DNA of 64,000 nt from Oxalobacteraceae bacterium (GCA_027490725.1 JAIXXN010000053.1:248001-312000), one strand, 5' to 3'. Shown: positions 44,201-52,816, numbered from the stretch's first letter. Notes: generated from the letters alone by a model not told the origin. Translations and numbers: made by a program.

Positions 44201-45560
44201 AGCGCGCTACCAGCGCCAGAAAACTGCGAAACAGCCGTGGAAACTGGTGCGCGGCGGGATCGGCATTGCCACCCCGGCACCGGAACCGGATAGCGGGCTG
44301 GCGTATCACATCAATCTGCGCGCGCTGAATATCGATGCCTGGACCGATCTGGCCAGTGCCATCGCTGGCAGCGCCGCTAGTCCGGTCGCTGGCGGCAGTG
44401 CAGGCAGTGGCGAGAGCAGCGAGATTCTGCAGTACGTTATGCCCGATACCATCGCCGTGCGCGCGTCAGAACTGATCATTGGTGACCGCAAACTGGATAA
44501 TGTGGTGATCGGGGTAGGCCGTCAGAAAACCGTCTGGCAGGCAAATATCGATTCGGCCCAGGCCAATGGTCACCTGACGTGGAGCGAGCCTTCCACCGGG
44601 CAGGGGCTGGGCAAGGTCACGGCACGCCTGTCCTCGCTGGTGATTCCGGAATCGGCTTCGCGTGAGGTGCAGGAACTGCTCGATAGTCAGGCTGCCAGCA
44701 CCACTATTCCGGCGCTCGATGTGGTGGTGGAACGCTTCGAATTATTCAACAAGGCACTCGGACGGCTGGAGCTGCAGGCGAATAATGCACAACTGCCGAG
44801 CCAGCGCGAATGGCGCGTCAGCAAGCTGCTGCTGTCCAATCCCGATGGCGAACTGAAAGGCAGCGGCAAGTGGGTCAGCAAGGATGGCGTGCACGATTCC
44901 AGTCTGAACTTCCAGCTCGACATCGCCAACGCCGGCAAGCTGCTCGATCGTTTCGGCTTTGCCGGGACGCTGAGGGGCGGCAAGGGCAGTCTGACCGGCG
45001 ACATGAACTGGAAGGGCTTGCCGTATGCGCTGGACTGGCCGACCCTGTCCGGCCAGATCAAGATGAATGTGGAAAAAGGCCAGTTCCTGAAGCAGGATGC
45101 GGGCGCGGCCAAACTGCTCGGCGTGCTCAGTCTGCAAGCCTTGCCGCGCATGCTGAAACTCGATTTCCATGACGTGTTTTCGGAAGGGCTGGCATTTGAC
45201 GGCATCACCGCCAATGCCGCCATCAGCCACGGCATCGCGCGCACCGATAACCTGAAAATGCATGGCGTGGCAGCCACCGTGCTGATGGATGGCAGCGCCG
45301 ACATGGCCAATGAAACGGCCAATCTGCACGTGGTAGTGATCCCTGAAGTCAATCTCGGCACGGCGCCGCTGGTGTATGCGCTGGCCGTGAATCCTGTCAT
45401 TGGTCTGGGCAGTTTCCTGGCCCAGCTATTCCTGAGTGCGCCCGTGATGAAGGCGCTGACTTATCATATGCAGGTGACGGGGCCATGGAAGGCGCCCGTC
45501 GTCAGCAAAATCGACAACGCCAAAATCGAGCCGGTGGCGCCGCCCAAAGGCGCGCCCTGA
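41292..45560 (+). CDS. yhdP: YhdP-family protein (AsmA-like, lipid transport)
   Basis: A 1422-residue protein from the ATG at 41292; a TTG lies one codon upstream. One transmembrane helix near 35-55 anchors a very long periplasmic part with repeated beta-rich segments, as in AsmA/TamB/YhdP proteins; the DUF3971-type region is central and the AsmA-like end (MKALTYHMQVTGPWKAPVVSKI) closes it. YhdP proteins are inner-membrane anchors with a groove thought to move phospholipid to the outer membrane. It is the first gene of a row with the nitrilase and tldD genes. A 12-bp minisatellite is embedded at 44139-44186. Confidence 0.9.
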   Translation: MQKQDEETVAGEGYLATRWHRLTAFYRFCNLASHHVLGFAVKLGLLLYFAFAILFLTLRYAVLPNIDHYKGDIERLASRAVGNPVAIARVYASWHGLRPSLFLGDVVLHDGAGQPALTLPSVAATLSWWSVLAGEVRFQSLELVRPDLSVQRDAQGRLIVAGLTIDLSSPGDGKGADWLLAQREIVIREGRVQWLDQQRQAPLLALEGVQVVLRNQWLHHQLAVRATPPAALAAPLDVRADFTHPAFGARVSNLSMWKGEFYAELRNTDLPVWKTWLDFPFELHSGGGSLRAWLGIDQSRLTGFTADLALNNVSAVLGKELPLLDLRQLSGRVAAQEELPAGLPMVVGAAKGKAGSGFGALGHTIELSNLTLTTPDGFVMAPTSLSERYVAASGAKPEQTIVRAAQLDLQSMAGLAERLPLTAHQRQLLADFAPRGRLQNFSAEWQGAYPALQSYRIKGDLVALGLKPQPPRPGQPKSARGPAIAAMPAIPGFENLSGAIDATEQGGSFSLASQQLVLQMPAYFSAPTMPFEHLNLKARWSFERDNMLLLQVDSLDFLQQGMSGTLQGSHRMPLTGKGMGTVDFTGTLNNFQLNRIDSYLPMQTPHDLRAWLSGALEGGVANDVTLRLRGDLAHFPFHGESGAERNRGEFRVAGKLTEGKLNYAPGEYLHDGKEAGKDGKPLPLWPQAEHIKGSFVFDRARMEIRGDTATTGGVALSGVKAVVANLDSHDAMLEIDGNAAGPMAEFLKYVAASPVLEWISHFTDETLATGNAKLGLKLHLPLSHLIDAKVQGVLQLQNNEITLMNDLPPVQGAQGKIEFNERGVNLNQLSGNFLGGPVAITGGSQRDNAIVVKLAGTLSAEGFRKHYAAPAMQRLASHFSGATRYTGSVTARDHQVVVAVDSTLSGLAVDLPAPLHKSASEALPLRFVLNSALTPDSGGALHDEMRINLGNNVGNSAGNSAGNTAGSPIAARYQRQKTAKQPWKLVRGGIGIATPAPEPDSGLAYHINLRALNIDAWTDLASAIAGSAASPVAGGSAGSGESSEILQYVMPDTIAVRASELIIGDRKLDNVVIGVGRQKTVWQANIDSAQANGHLTWSEPSTGQGLGKVTARLSSLVIPESASREVQELLDSQAASTTIPALDVVVERFELFNKALGRLELQANNAQLPSQREWRVSKLLLSNPDGELKGSGKWVSKDGVHDSSLNFQLDIANAGKLLDRFGFAGTLRGGKGSLTGDMNWKGLPYALDWPTLSGQIKMNVEKGQFLKQDAGAAKLLGVLSLQALPRMLKLDFHDVFSEGLAFDGITANAAISHGIARTDNLKMHGVAATVLMDGSADMANETANLHVVVIPEVNLGTAPLVYALAVNPVIGLGSFLAQLFLSAPVMKALTYHMQVTGPWKAPVVSKIDNAKIEPVAPPKGAP
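44139..44186 (+). repeat. Twelve-bp minisatellite within yhdP
   Basis: Four consecutive units resembling GGCAATAGCGCT encode Gly-Asn-(Asn/Ser/Thr)-(Val/Ala). Units diverge slightly. The array forms a flexible loop and expansion or contraction would keep the frame. Confidence 0.8.
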
Positions 45561-45593
45561 GGTCGTACAGCGCTGCTAACACTAACTGACAAC

Positions 45594-46415
45594 ATGAGTG
45601 AGTACATGTCTGAACTACTGCATACCGTGGCCGCCATCCAGATGATCTCCGCGCCGGAGGTCGCCGAAAATCTGGCGACTGCCAGCCGGCTGGTACGCCA
45701 GGCTGCCGCCGGCGGCGCGCAACTGGTGCTGATGCCGGAATACTGGGCCATCATGGGGCGTCACGATAGCGACAAAGTGGCCGTGGCCGAACCGCTGGGG
45801 CAGGGGCCGATACAGGACTGCATGGCGGGGCTGGCGCGCGAGCTGGGTATCTGGCTGATCGGCGGCACGTTGCCGCTGGCCTCGGACGATCCCGAGCGCG
45901 TCATCAACACCACGCTGGTCTACAACCCGCAAGGCGAGCAGGTCAGCCGCTATGACAAGATCCACCTGTTCGGCTTCAGCAAGGGCACGGAAAGTTATGA
46001 CGAGGCGCGCACCATCGTGCCGGGCACGGCGCCCGGCGTGTTCGATGCGCCGTTCGGCAAAGTCGGCATGTCGGTCTGCTACGACCTGCGCTTCCCGGAA
46101 CTGTACCGCGCAATGGGGCCGCTGGCCCTGATCGTGGTGCCGGCTGCCTTCACCTACACCACCGGTCAGGCGCACTGGGAAATTCTGCTGCGCGCGCGCG
46201 CCATCGAAAACCAGTGCTATGTGCTGGCGGCCGCGCAGGGTGGCGAACATCCGAATGGCCGGCGCACCTGGGGCCACAGCATGCTGATCGACCCGTGGGG
46301 CAAGGTGCTGGACGTGCTGGCCGAAGGCGAGGGCGTGGTACAGGGCCAGCTCGATCTGGCGTACACCGACAGCATCCGCGCCAGTCTGCCGGCGCTGCGT
46401 CACCGCACCATGTGA
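45594..46415 (+). CDS. Carbon-nitrogen hydrolase (nitrilase superfamily, Nit/omega-amidase type)
   Basis: A 273-residue enzyme with the Glu-Lys-Cys triad: Glu in LVLMPEYWAIMG, Lys in YDKIHLFGF, and Cys in GMSVCYDLRFPELYR. The last motif, with FxDxR-like FSKGTESYDEARTIVPG, is typical of the Nit group that repairs deaminated glutathione or acts as omega-amidase. Alternative starts at 45594 and 45606 are possible. It lies 33 bp after yhdP and 50 bp before tldD. Confidence 0.9.
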   Translation: MSEYMSELLHTVAAIQMISAPEVAENLATASRLVRQAAAGGAQLVLMPEYWAIMGRHDSDKVAVAEPLGQGPIQDCMAGLARELGIWLIGGTLPLASDDPERVINTTLVYNPQGEQVSRYDKIHLFGFSKGTESYDEARTIVPGTAPGVFDAPFGKVGMSVCYDLRFPELYRAMGPLALIVVPAAFTYTTGQAHWEILLRARAIENQCYVLAAAQGGEHPNGRRTWGHSMLIDPWGKVLDVLAEGEGVVQGQLDLAYTDSIRASLPALRHRTM

Positions 46416-46465
46416 AACCGGCTGCACTGGGCTACAATCGCAGCACATTATTGATAGAACACACC

Positions 46466-47926
46466 ATGAAGCCATTTGAACCGAATCTGTCCACCCTGGC
46501 CGTTGCGCGCGACATTCTGCTGACGCCGTTCGGGCTGGACGAAGCCAAGCTGCTCAAGACGCTGGGCTCGATGTTTACCCACAAGGTCGATTATGCCGAC
46601 CTGTACTTCCAGTTCACCAAGAACGAAGGCTGGAGTCTGGAAGAGGGCATCGTCAAGACCGGCAGCTTCTCCATCGATCAGGGTGTCGGGGTGCGCGCCG
46701 TGTCCGGCGACCGCACCGCGTTTGCCTATTCCGACGATATTTCCGAAGCGGCGCTGCTGTCGGCCGCTGCGGCCACCCGCACCATCGCCCGTGCTGGCGC
46801 TGGCAAGGTCAAAGTAGCCAGCGCCATGACGCCCACCGGTGGCCGGGCGCTGTATCTGCCCAACGATCCGCTGGCCTCGCTGGACGCGACCGCCAAGGTC
46901 AAGCTGCTGGAGCGGCTGGAACTGATGGCGCGTGGCAAAGATCCGCGCGTGGTGCAGGTAATGGCCAGTCTGGCCGCCGAATACGATGTGGTGCTGGTGG
47001 TGCGCAGTGATGGCGTGCTGGCAGCCGATATCCGTCCGCTGGTACGGGTCTCGCTGACCGTGATCGCCGAGCAGAACGGCCGCCGTGAAATGGGTTCCTC
47101 GGGCGGCGGTGGGCGTTACGACTACGGCTATTTCACCGATACGCTGCTGGAACAGTATGCCAGCGATGCCGTTAATTCGGCACTGGTGAATCTGGACGCC
47201 CGTCCGGCTCCGGCCGGTCCGATGACGGTGGTACTGGGACCGGGCTGGCCCGGCATCCTGCTGCACGAAGCCATCGGCCACGGTCTGGAAGGCGATTTCA
47301 ACCGCAAGGGTTCTTCGACCTTCGCCGGTCGCATCGGCGAGCGCGTTGCGGCCAAGGGTGTGACGGTGGTCGATGACGGTACGCTGCCGGATCGACGCGG
47401 TTCGCTGAACATCGATGACGAAGGCAATCCGACCCAGTGCACCACACTGATCGAGGACGGCATCCTGAAGGGCTATATTCAGGACACCATGAATGCGCGC
47501 CTGATGAAGATGCCGGTGACCGGCAATGCGCGGCGCGAATCGTTTGCCCATCTGCCGATGCCACGCATGACCAACACCTATATGCTGGGCGGCGACAAGG
47601 ATCCCGGCGAAATTCTGGCCTCGGTCAAGAATGGTCTGTACGCGGTCAATTTCGGCGGCGGTCAGGTCGACATCACCAATGGCAAATTCGTGTTCTCGGC
47701 CAGCGAAGCCTATATGATCGAGAACGGCAAGATCAGCTACCCGGTGAAAGGTGCGACCCTGATCGGCAACGGTCCGGAAGTGCTGAACCGGGTGTCCATG
47801 ATCGGCAACGATATGCGCCTCGATTCCGGAGTTGGCGTGTGCGGCAAGGAAGGCCAGAGCGTGCCGGTGGGCGTGGGTCAGCCAACGCTGCGCCTGGATG
47901 GCGTGACTGTCGGCGGTACCGTCTAA
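46466..47926 (+). CDS. tldD: Metalloprotease TldD
   Basis: A 486-residue protein from the ATG at 46466 (MKPFEPNLSTLAVARDILLTPFGLDEAKLL). The zinc motif HEAIGHGLEGDFNRKG is near 270 and the family signature GGGQVDITNGKFVFSASEAYMIENGKI is near the C-terminus. TldD works with TldE/PmbA to cleave small peptides, such as modified microcins and unfolded peptides. The partner gene is not in the window. Upstream extensions of the frame enter the nitrilase gene and are not conserved. Confidence 0.95.
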   Translation: MKPFEPNLSTLAVARDILLTPFGLDEAKLLKTLGSMFTHKVDYADLYFQFTKNEGWSLEEGIVKTGSFSIDQGVGVRAVSGDRTAFAYSDDISEAALLSAAAATRTIARAGAGKVKVASAMTPTGGRALYLPNDPLASLDATAKVKLLERLELMARGKDPRVVQVMASLAAEYDVVLVVRSDGVLAADIRPLVRVSLTVIAEQNGRREMGSSGGGGRYDYGYFTDTLLEQYASDAVNSALVNLDARPAPAGPMTVVLGPGWPGILLHEAIGHGLEGDFNRKGSSTFAGRIGERVAAKGVTVVDDGTLPDRRGSLNIDDEGNPTQCTTLIEDGILKGYIQDTMNARLMKMPVTGNARRESFAHLPMPRMTNTYMLGGDKDPGEILASVKNGLYAVNFGGGQVDITNGKFVFSASEAYMIENGKISYPVKGATLIGNGPEVLNRVSMIGNDMRLDSGVGVCGKEGQSVPVGVGQPTLRLDGVTVGGTV

Positions 47927-47996
47927 AAATTGCTTTAAGGAAGCGGCGCCGATGATTATTTTGTCGGAGGCCGCCTAGGCTTAGTAAAAAAAGCGC

Positions 47997-48026
47997 TTGC
48001 CAAGTTCGGAACAATGGGTTTATAGT
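47997..48026 (+). promoter_or_regulatory. Candidate sigma-70 promoter of the aro leader
   Basis: TTGCCA (47997-48002) and TATAGT (48021-48026) are separated by 18 bp. A transcript starting about seven bases later would begin roughly 20 nt before the leader-peptide ATG at 48054, which fits an attenuator transcript. Confidence 0.6.
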
Positions 48027-48053
48027 CATTACACCACTTACGGAACTCTGCAC

Positions 48054-48119
48054 ATGACGCGCTTCTTCTTTACCGGCTATTTTTATTTTAGCAATTCCAA
48101 CCCCAAGGCGGTGGAGTAG
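48054..48119 (+). CDS. Phe/Tyr-rich leader peptide of the DAHP synthase gene
   Basis: A 21-codon ORF, MTRFFFTGYFYF followed by SNSN and PKAVE, then TAG. Seven of residues 4-12 are Phe (5) or Tyr (2), a hallmark of attenuation leader peptides controlled by charged tRNA levels. Its last codons (AAG GCG GTG) contain AGGCGGT (48106-48112), which can pair with ACCGCCT (48168-48174), the left arm of the terminator at 48163-48192. A ribosome reaching the stop would cover this arm; one stalled on Phe/Tyr codons would leave it free. The conserved-looking tail is thus explained by RNA pairing. It is too short for routine gene calling. Confidence 0.85.
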   Translation: MTRFFFTGYFYFSNSNPKAVE

Positions 48120-48162
48120 CGGCCGGTGCACGTAGCAGCAAAACGAGTTCCAGCAAATTCCT

Positions 48163-48192
48163 AAAAAACCGCCTCTCAGGCGGTTTTTTTTT
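48163..48192 (+). terminator. Attenuator terminator upstream of the DAHP synthase gene
   Basis: Perfect arms AAAAAACCGCC and GGCGGTTTTTT (48163-48173, 48179-48189) with a 5-nt loop and a nine-T tract. It lies between the leader peptide and the structural gene rather than after a gene. The competing antiterminator is the AGGCGGT inside the leader ORF. A further pairing, ACCGGC (48072-48077) with GCCGGT (48122-48127), may add a third state. Confidence 0.9.
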
Positions 48193-48246
48193 ACCCTTTT
48201 GACCCAACTCTTAAACCCTTAGTTTTTGATCATTTTGGAGAACAGC

Positions 48247-49326
48247 ATGCCCCGTACCGATGATTTACGAATTCGCGAAATGAAGGAATTGACGCCACCG
48301 TCCCACCTGATTCGCGAGTTTGCGTGCTCGGAACAGGCGGAACACACGGCCGCCGGTGCGCGCGTCGCGCTACACCGCATCCTGCACGGTCAGGATGACC
48401 GCCTGATGGTGGTGATCGGCCCATGCTCGATCCACGATCCGCAGGCCGCGATGGAATATGCACGCCGACTGGCGCCCATGCGTCAGGAACTGGGTGCCGA
48501 TCTGGAAATCGTGATGCGTGTCTACTTCGAGAAACCGCGCACCACGGTGGGCTGGAAAGGCATGATCAACGACCCTTACATGGATAGCAGCTTCCGCATC
48601 AACGACGGCCTGCGCATGGCGCGCGAACTGCTGCGCGACATCAATGAACTGGGTCTGCCGGCTGGCACCGAATATCTGGATGTGATCAGCCCGCAATACA
48701 TCGCCGACCTGATCAGCTGGGGCGCGATCGGCGCGCGGACCACGGAATCGCAGGTGCACCGCGAACTGGCCTCCGGCCTGTCCTGCCCGGTAGGCTTCAA
48801 GAACGGCACTGACGGCAACGTCAAAATCGCCGTGGAAGCCATCAAAGCGGCCTCGCAGCCGCACCACTTCCTGTCCGTCACCAAGGGCGGCCACTCGGCG
48901 ATTGTCTCGACCAACGGCAACGAAGACTGCCACATCATTCTGCGCGGCGGCAAAACCCCGAACTATGATGCCGCCAGCGTCGACGAAGCTTGCAAAGCCA
49001 TCGCCGCACAAGGACTGGCGGCGCGCCTGATGATCGACGCCTCGCACGCCAACAGCTCGAAAAAACCGGAAAACCAGATTCCCGTGTGTGCCGACATCGC
49101 CCGTCAGGTGGCCGGTGGCGATCAGCGCATCATCGGCGTGATGGTGGAATCGCATCTGGTGGCAGGTCGTCAGGATCTGGTGCCGGGTAAAGAGCTGGTG
49201 TACGGTCAGTCCGTCACCGACGGCTGCATAGACTGGGATAGCAGCGTACTGGTGCTGCAGGAACTGGCTGCCGCCGTGCGTGCCCGCCGGCTCGCCACGC
49301 AGGCCGCGGAAGCCGCCTCGAAGTAA
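48247..49326 (+). CDS. aroG: 3-deoxy-7-phosphoheptulonate (DAHP) synthase, class I AroG type
   Basis: A 359-residue enzyme, started at the ATG at 48247 after the GGAG ribosome site (an in-frame ATA start seven codons upstream is unlikely). Motifs: VVIGPCSIHDPQAAMEYA, RVYFEKPRTTVGWKGMINDPYMD, GARTTESQVHRELASGLSCPVGFKNGTDG, DASHANSSKKPENQ. It condenses phosphoenolpyruvate and erythrose-4-phosphate, the first step of aromatic amino acid synthesis. The AroG-like N-terminus could carry feedback sites. The gene is preceded by a Phe/Tyr leader and attenuator. Erythrose-4-phosphate comes from the transketolase encoded 12 kb away. Confidence 0.94.
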   Translation: MPRTDDLRIREMKELTPPSHLIREFACSEQAEHTAAGARVALHRILHGQDDRLMVVIGPCSIHDPQAAMEYARRLAPMRQELGADLEIVMRVYFEKPRTTVGWKGMINDPYMDSSFRINDGLRMARELLRDINELGLPAGTEYLDVISPQYIADLISWGAIGARTTESQVHRELASGLSCPVGFKNGTDGNVKIAVEAIKAASQPHHFLSVTKGGHSAIVSTNGNEDCHIILRGGKTPNYDAASVDEACKAIAAQGLAARLMIDASHANSSKKPENQIPVCADIARQVAGGDQRIIGVMVESHLVAGRQDLVPGKELVYGQSVTDGCIDWDSSVLVLQELAAAVRARRLATQAAEAASK

Positions 49327-49373
49327 GTCCCCACTACGGCAAGATGTTCCCAAAACACTTGCCAAAATAAATA

Positions 49374-49412
49374 GGGACGCAAGGCCAATGAGAACCATTG
49401 GCGTTGCGTCCC
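49374..49412. terminator. Bidirectional hairpin between aroG and TonB receptor 2 (family B-like)
   Basis: 17-nt arms (49374-49390, 49396-49412) beginning GGGACGCAA and ending TTGCGTCCC, with one central mismatch and a 5-nt loop. On plus it is followed by TTATTTTTT; on minus by TATTTATTTT. It can end both converging transcripts. The GGGACGYAA edge resembles the repeats at 30804-30946. Confidence 0.85.
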
Positions 49413-49443
49413 TTATTTTTTACTAGCTTTTTACGCTACTGGC

Positions 49444-52290
49444 TTAGAACTTGTAGTTGCCAACCAGGTAGATCTGACGGCCCAGCGGGTCGGTGTAGCG
49501 ACCGTCGTAACCGGACTGGTTACCACCACCGGCGTTGCGGATGGTGAATGGCGGGTCGATGTCAAACAGGTTTTTGACACCGGCGGTCAGCGTGAACTTC
49601 TTGCTGAAGGCCATTTTGGTCTGCCAGTCGATGGTGGTGTAGGACGATACCTGGCGCTTGAAGGCGACGGTATCACCCTGGCTGCCATCGGAGTTCAGCA
49701 CGTTCACGACGCTGTCATCTTCGGTGTACACCTGGTCGGTGTAGCCGGAGTGGTAGTTAGCCGTGATGGCGTGGGTGAACTGGTCGTTGACTTTCAGCGC
49801 TGCGGTCAGCTTGGATACCCAGCGGAAGGTGACTTCAGCATAAGAGTTGAAACGACCGATGTTTTTCTCCAGACCGGTGCCCGGGGTGTCCTGTTCGGCT
49901 TTGGACATATAAGTACCGGTCCATTGCACGTTCAGCTTACCGTAAGGGGTGGCGGTTTTGTAGGTGTGATCCCAGTCGATACCCTGATAGTGCGAGCTGG
50001 CCAGATTGAACGGGGTCAGTGCAGCAGCCAGAACGTTCTGCTTCTGGATCGGGTCGTAGTAGCTACGCAGCAGGCTGTCGTAGACCTTAGGATTGTTGAA
50101 CACCACATCTTCCGACAGGGTCTGGATCTGGTTGGTCAGTTTCACGTCCCACAGATCGAAGCCGAGCGACAGGGCAGGCATCGGTTCCAGACGGAAGCCC
50201 AGCGTGTACTGTTTCGACTCTTCAGGTTTCAGCGCGCCGGCGCCGGTGCTGGCGTTACCGCCGGTCAGCAGGTTGTATTCCGACGAACCAGGGTTGCACA
50301 GCGGGAAGCGTGGATCCGTGGTGGCCGTGATCGGGCAGGCGTGGAACTGCGAGGAGCCGCCGTTCACCAGTGGCTTGACGATATTGGTCAGCGACGGCGC
50401 TTTGAAGCCGGTGCCGTAGGAGCCGCGTACCAGCAGCGCATCCATCGGGTTCCAGCGCAGCGCCAGTTTGTAGGTGGCTTTGCTGGCCGATTCGCCTTGC
50501 GTGCCGCCAGCGATCAGATTGCCGGCTGCGTCGAAGTTCTTGTCGTTGGTCACAGCGCTGAAATCATCGTAACGGGTCGATACGGTCAGATCCATACGCT
50601 TGATGATTGGTACCAGCAACTCGGCATAGCTACCCCAGTTTTTACGGCTGGCGTCGATTGGCAGGGCGCCGGCACCACCACCGACGATGGCGTCGGTGAA
50701 GTTAGGCTGCTGCACGTTCTGGCCTTGCGAGTAGGCGTCTGGTGCTTCCGAGTAGTGCTGTTTGGTGTAATCGGCACCAACAGCGAGTTGTACCGTACCG
50801 GCTGGCAGGTTGAACAGTTCGGTCGAACCGCTTACTTGCAGCACGTCGATCTTCGATTTGGTTTCGCTCAGCAGGTTGTGCAGCACGGCAGGTGCCAGCA
50901 CTTCCTTCGAGCCACCCTGTGGTGCGAACGGATCGAATTTGCCAGAAGCAACCAGGGCGTCGAAGGCGTTCAGGCTCATGTAGCCGCCTGCTGCCGTATC
51001 TTTCTGGGTGTTTTCCGAGTGGGTGAAGGCTGCGCGGTAGTCGAAGCCTTTGAACGAACCATCGACGCCGAAGGCCAGGTGGCGCGCTTCGGTGTTGTAT
51101 TCGTCGGCACGGCCGCCGGCATCGGCCAGACGCAGGTTCATGGTGACGCTGGAGACCGAGTTCGGGTCGATGCCCAGACGGCTCAGGTAAGGCAGAATCG
51201 ATTTTTTGTACAGTGCGCTACCGACCGGGATGCCCAGCGGCTGTGCCGGTGGTGCGTACTGGGCGGTGTTGCTGAACGACGAGGCCAGTGCTTCGGCGAA
51301 GAAGTTGGTGTCGTTGTTGATTTTGATATTCAGCGAGCCGAAGCCGGAATTGCGTTTCAGGCCAGGGGTGTTTTCCACGGTTGCGGCGTAGTCGTACAGG
51401 CAGCGGTTACCGACGTTGAACAGGTTAGGACCGTTACACTTGCCGGTGGCCAGGAAGTCCGGGCCGAACGATTTGCTGGTGGCGACGCCGGCAGCATTCT
51501 TGTATTTCACCGTGGCATTGCCCGGGATCGAGTTGCCGCTCAGCTGATACAGATTGTACTGTTTGCCATTGTCCCAGAACGGGATCACACCGCTCTTCGA
51601 GAAGTCGCGGTCTTTGGCGTACATGGCCTTGCTTTCGTCGTGCGAAGCCGACAGCAGGATGTTGTAGCCGTCGGTTTCCAGATCGCCCCAGCCCTTGGAG
51701 ATGGCCAGATTGCTGCTCGCACCTGCGCCGCTCTTCTGTGGCGTGTTGTACGTGCCTTCGATGATGGTGTTGGTCTGGTTTTTCTTCAGAATGAAGTTGA
51801 CCACGCCGGCAATCGCGTCCGAACCGTACAGGGTATTGGCGCCGTCGGTCAGAATCTCGACGCGCTCGACCGCTGCCAGAGGAATGCTGGCCAGATTGAC
51901 GGTGGAACCCGAGGTGGCCGGTGCCAGACGGCGACCGTTCAGCAGCACCAGGGTGTAGCCTTCGCCGATGGCGTGGATGGAAGCCGTTTGCAGACCGCCG
52001 CCGCCGCCATTCACCGACATCGAGGAGGTGGTGAAACCTTGCATCGATGGCAGCGAAGCAACCAGATCGGCCACGGTGGTGGCGCCGCTCTGTTCGATTT
52101 GCAGTTTGGATAGGGTTTGTACTGGCAGGGCACCTTCGGCGCTGATGCGCTTGATGCTCGAGCCGGTGATTTCGACGCGCTGGATCGGCGCGTCGGCGCT
52201 AGTTTGTGCGACTGCGGCGTGCATGCCCAGCGCCAGACCACTGGCGCAGATCAGACGTACCGAGCGGGACAATACAGTTTCAACCATCAT
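49444..52290 (-). CDS. TonB-dependent outer-membrane receptor 2
   Basis: A 948-residue receptor from the ATG complement at 52288-52290 with ribosome site GGGAG. The signal peptide (MMVETVLSRSVRLICASGLALGMHAAVAQ) is similar to that of receptor 1. The plug shows RVEITGSSIKRI, TVLVLLNGRRLAP-like motifs and NTLYGSDAIAGVVNFILKK; the barrel ends with QIYLVGNYKF, a terminal Phe. It is a TonB-energised importer of unknown ligand, related to receptor 1 as a diverged paralogue. The upstream 0.5-kb gap is AT-rich and shared with the divergent transporter operon, whose binding protein may handle the same type of substrate. Confidence 0.92.
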   Translation of the reverse strand: MMVETVLSRSVRLICASGLALGMHAAVAQTSADAPIQRVEITGSSIKRISAEGALPVQTLSKLQIEQSGATTVADLVASLPSMQGFTTSSMSVNGGGGGLQTASIHAIGEGYTLVLLNGRRLAPATSGSTVNLASIPLAAVERVEILTDGANTLYGSDAIAGVVNFILKKNQTNTIIEGTYNTPQKSGAGASSNLAISKGWGDLETDGYNILLSASHDESKAMYAKDRDFSKSGVIPFWDNGKQYNLYQLSGNSIPGNATVKYKNAAGVATSKSFGPDFLATGKCNGPNLFNVGNRCLYDYAATVENTPGLKRNSGFGSLNIKINNDTNFFAEALASSFSNTAQYAPPAQPLGIPVGSALYKKSILPYLSRLGIDPNSVSSVTMNLRLADAGGRADEYNTEARHLAFGVDGSFKGFDYRAAFTHSENTQKDTAAGGYMSLNAFDALVASGKFDPFAPQGGSKEVLAPAVLHNLLSETKSKIDVLQVSGSTELFNLPAGTVQLAVGADYTKQHYSEAPDAYSQGQNVQQPNFTDAIVGGGAGALPIDASRKNWGSYAELLVPIIKRMDLTVSTRYDDFSAVTNDKNFDAAGNLIAGGTQGESASKATYKLALRWNPMDALLVRGSYGTGFKAPSLTNIVKPLVNGGSSQFHACPITATTDPRFPLCNPGSSEYNLLTGGNASTGAGALKPEESKQYTLGFRLEPMPALSLGFDLWDVKLTNQIQTLSEDVVFNNPKVYDSLLRSYYDPIQKQNVLAAALTPFNLASSHYQGIDWDHTYKTATPYGKLNVQWTGTYMSKAEQDTPGTGLEKNIGRFNSYAEVTFRWVSKLTAALKVNDQFTHAITANYHSGYTDQVYTEDDSVVNVLNSDGSQGDTVAFKRQVSSYTTIDWQTKMAFSKKFTLTAGVKNLFDIDPPFTIRNAGGGNQSGYDGRYTDPLGRQIYLVGNYKF

Positions 52291-52816
52291 TATTTATGCT
52301 CCCAATTTAAAACAGACGACACGGGTGTGAATTATTTTTTTTGTCGGTGAAGTACCCACCTTTCGGCGAAAAATGCGCTCTGCTTTTTTCGTCAATATTT
52401 CATCTGAACAGTCGGTCACTAGACTGTCAATGCGAGTAGATGTAGAAAATTGCCAAATGGTTACTATTGAGGTGGTGGCAATAATGCGCACAAGAATGGT
52501 GAAAAATCGCTCTAATTTGGTGCATTACCACTTGCCGTGGTGTAAAAAATTGGCGTTGAATGTAAACGGCAGGGAAAATATGGTGGTCTTTTCAGAGGCT
52601 GCGCCGTTTCGGTGCGTGGGTTTTTTAGTGATACAAATGTAAAGTTAACCCAGGTGTGACATTTTCGCGACAGCAAAGATTCCCCTGGGAAATGATGGCC
52701 GGTCCGCGCTTGACGCCCCGGGGTGTCCTTCCGGGCGGACTGCAAGTAGTTGCTGCCGCAGGAGAATAAAGTAGGGTATCGTTTGCGCTCCCGATCTGTG
52801 CGGTAGGAGTCGCTTG
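52291..52816. other. Divergent regulatory region: TonB receptor 2 / ABC transporter
   Basis: 526 bp without a credible gene, AT-richer than the flanks. Visible elements: an inverted repeat TTACCAC-TTGCC-GTGGTGTAA (52525-52545); CCCAGG (52649-52654) matched by CCTGGG (52684-52689); and, on minus, CTGTCGC-GAAA-ATGTCAC (52656-52673), a two-half-site direct repeat with 11-bp period that resembles a Pho box. Regulators are not proven. Confidence 0.45.

Noticed and set aside
42306..44309. 667-codon minus frame within yhdP
   Set aside because: Antisense shadow in GC-rich coding DNA; composition and lack of motifs argue against a gene.
49750..52113. 787-codon plus frame opposite TonB receptor 2
   Set aside because: Shadow of the receptor gene; no recognisable domain.
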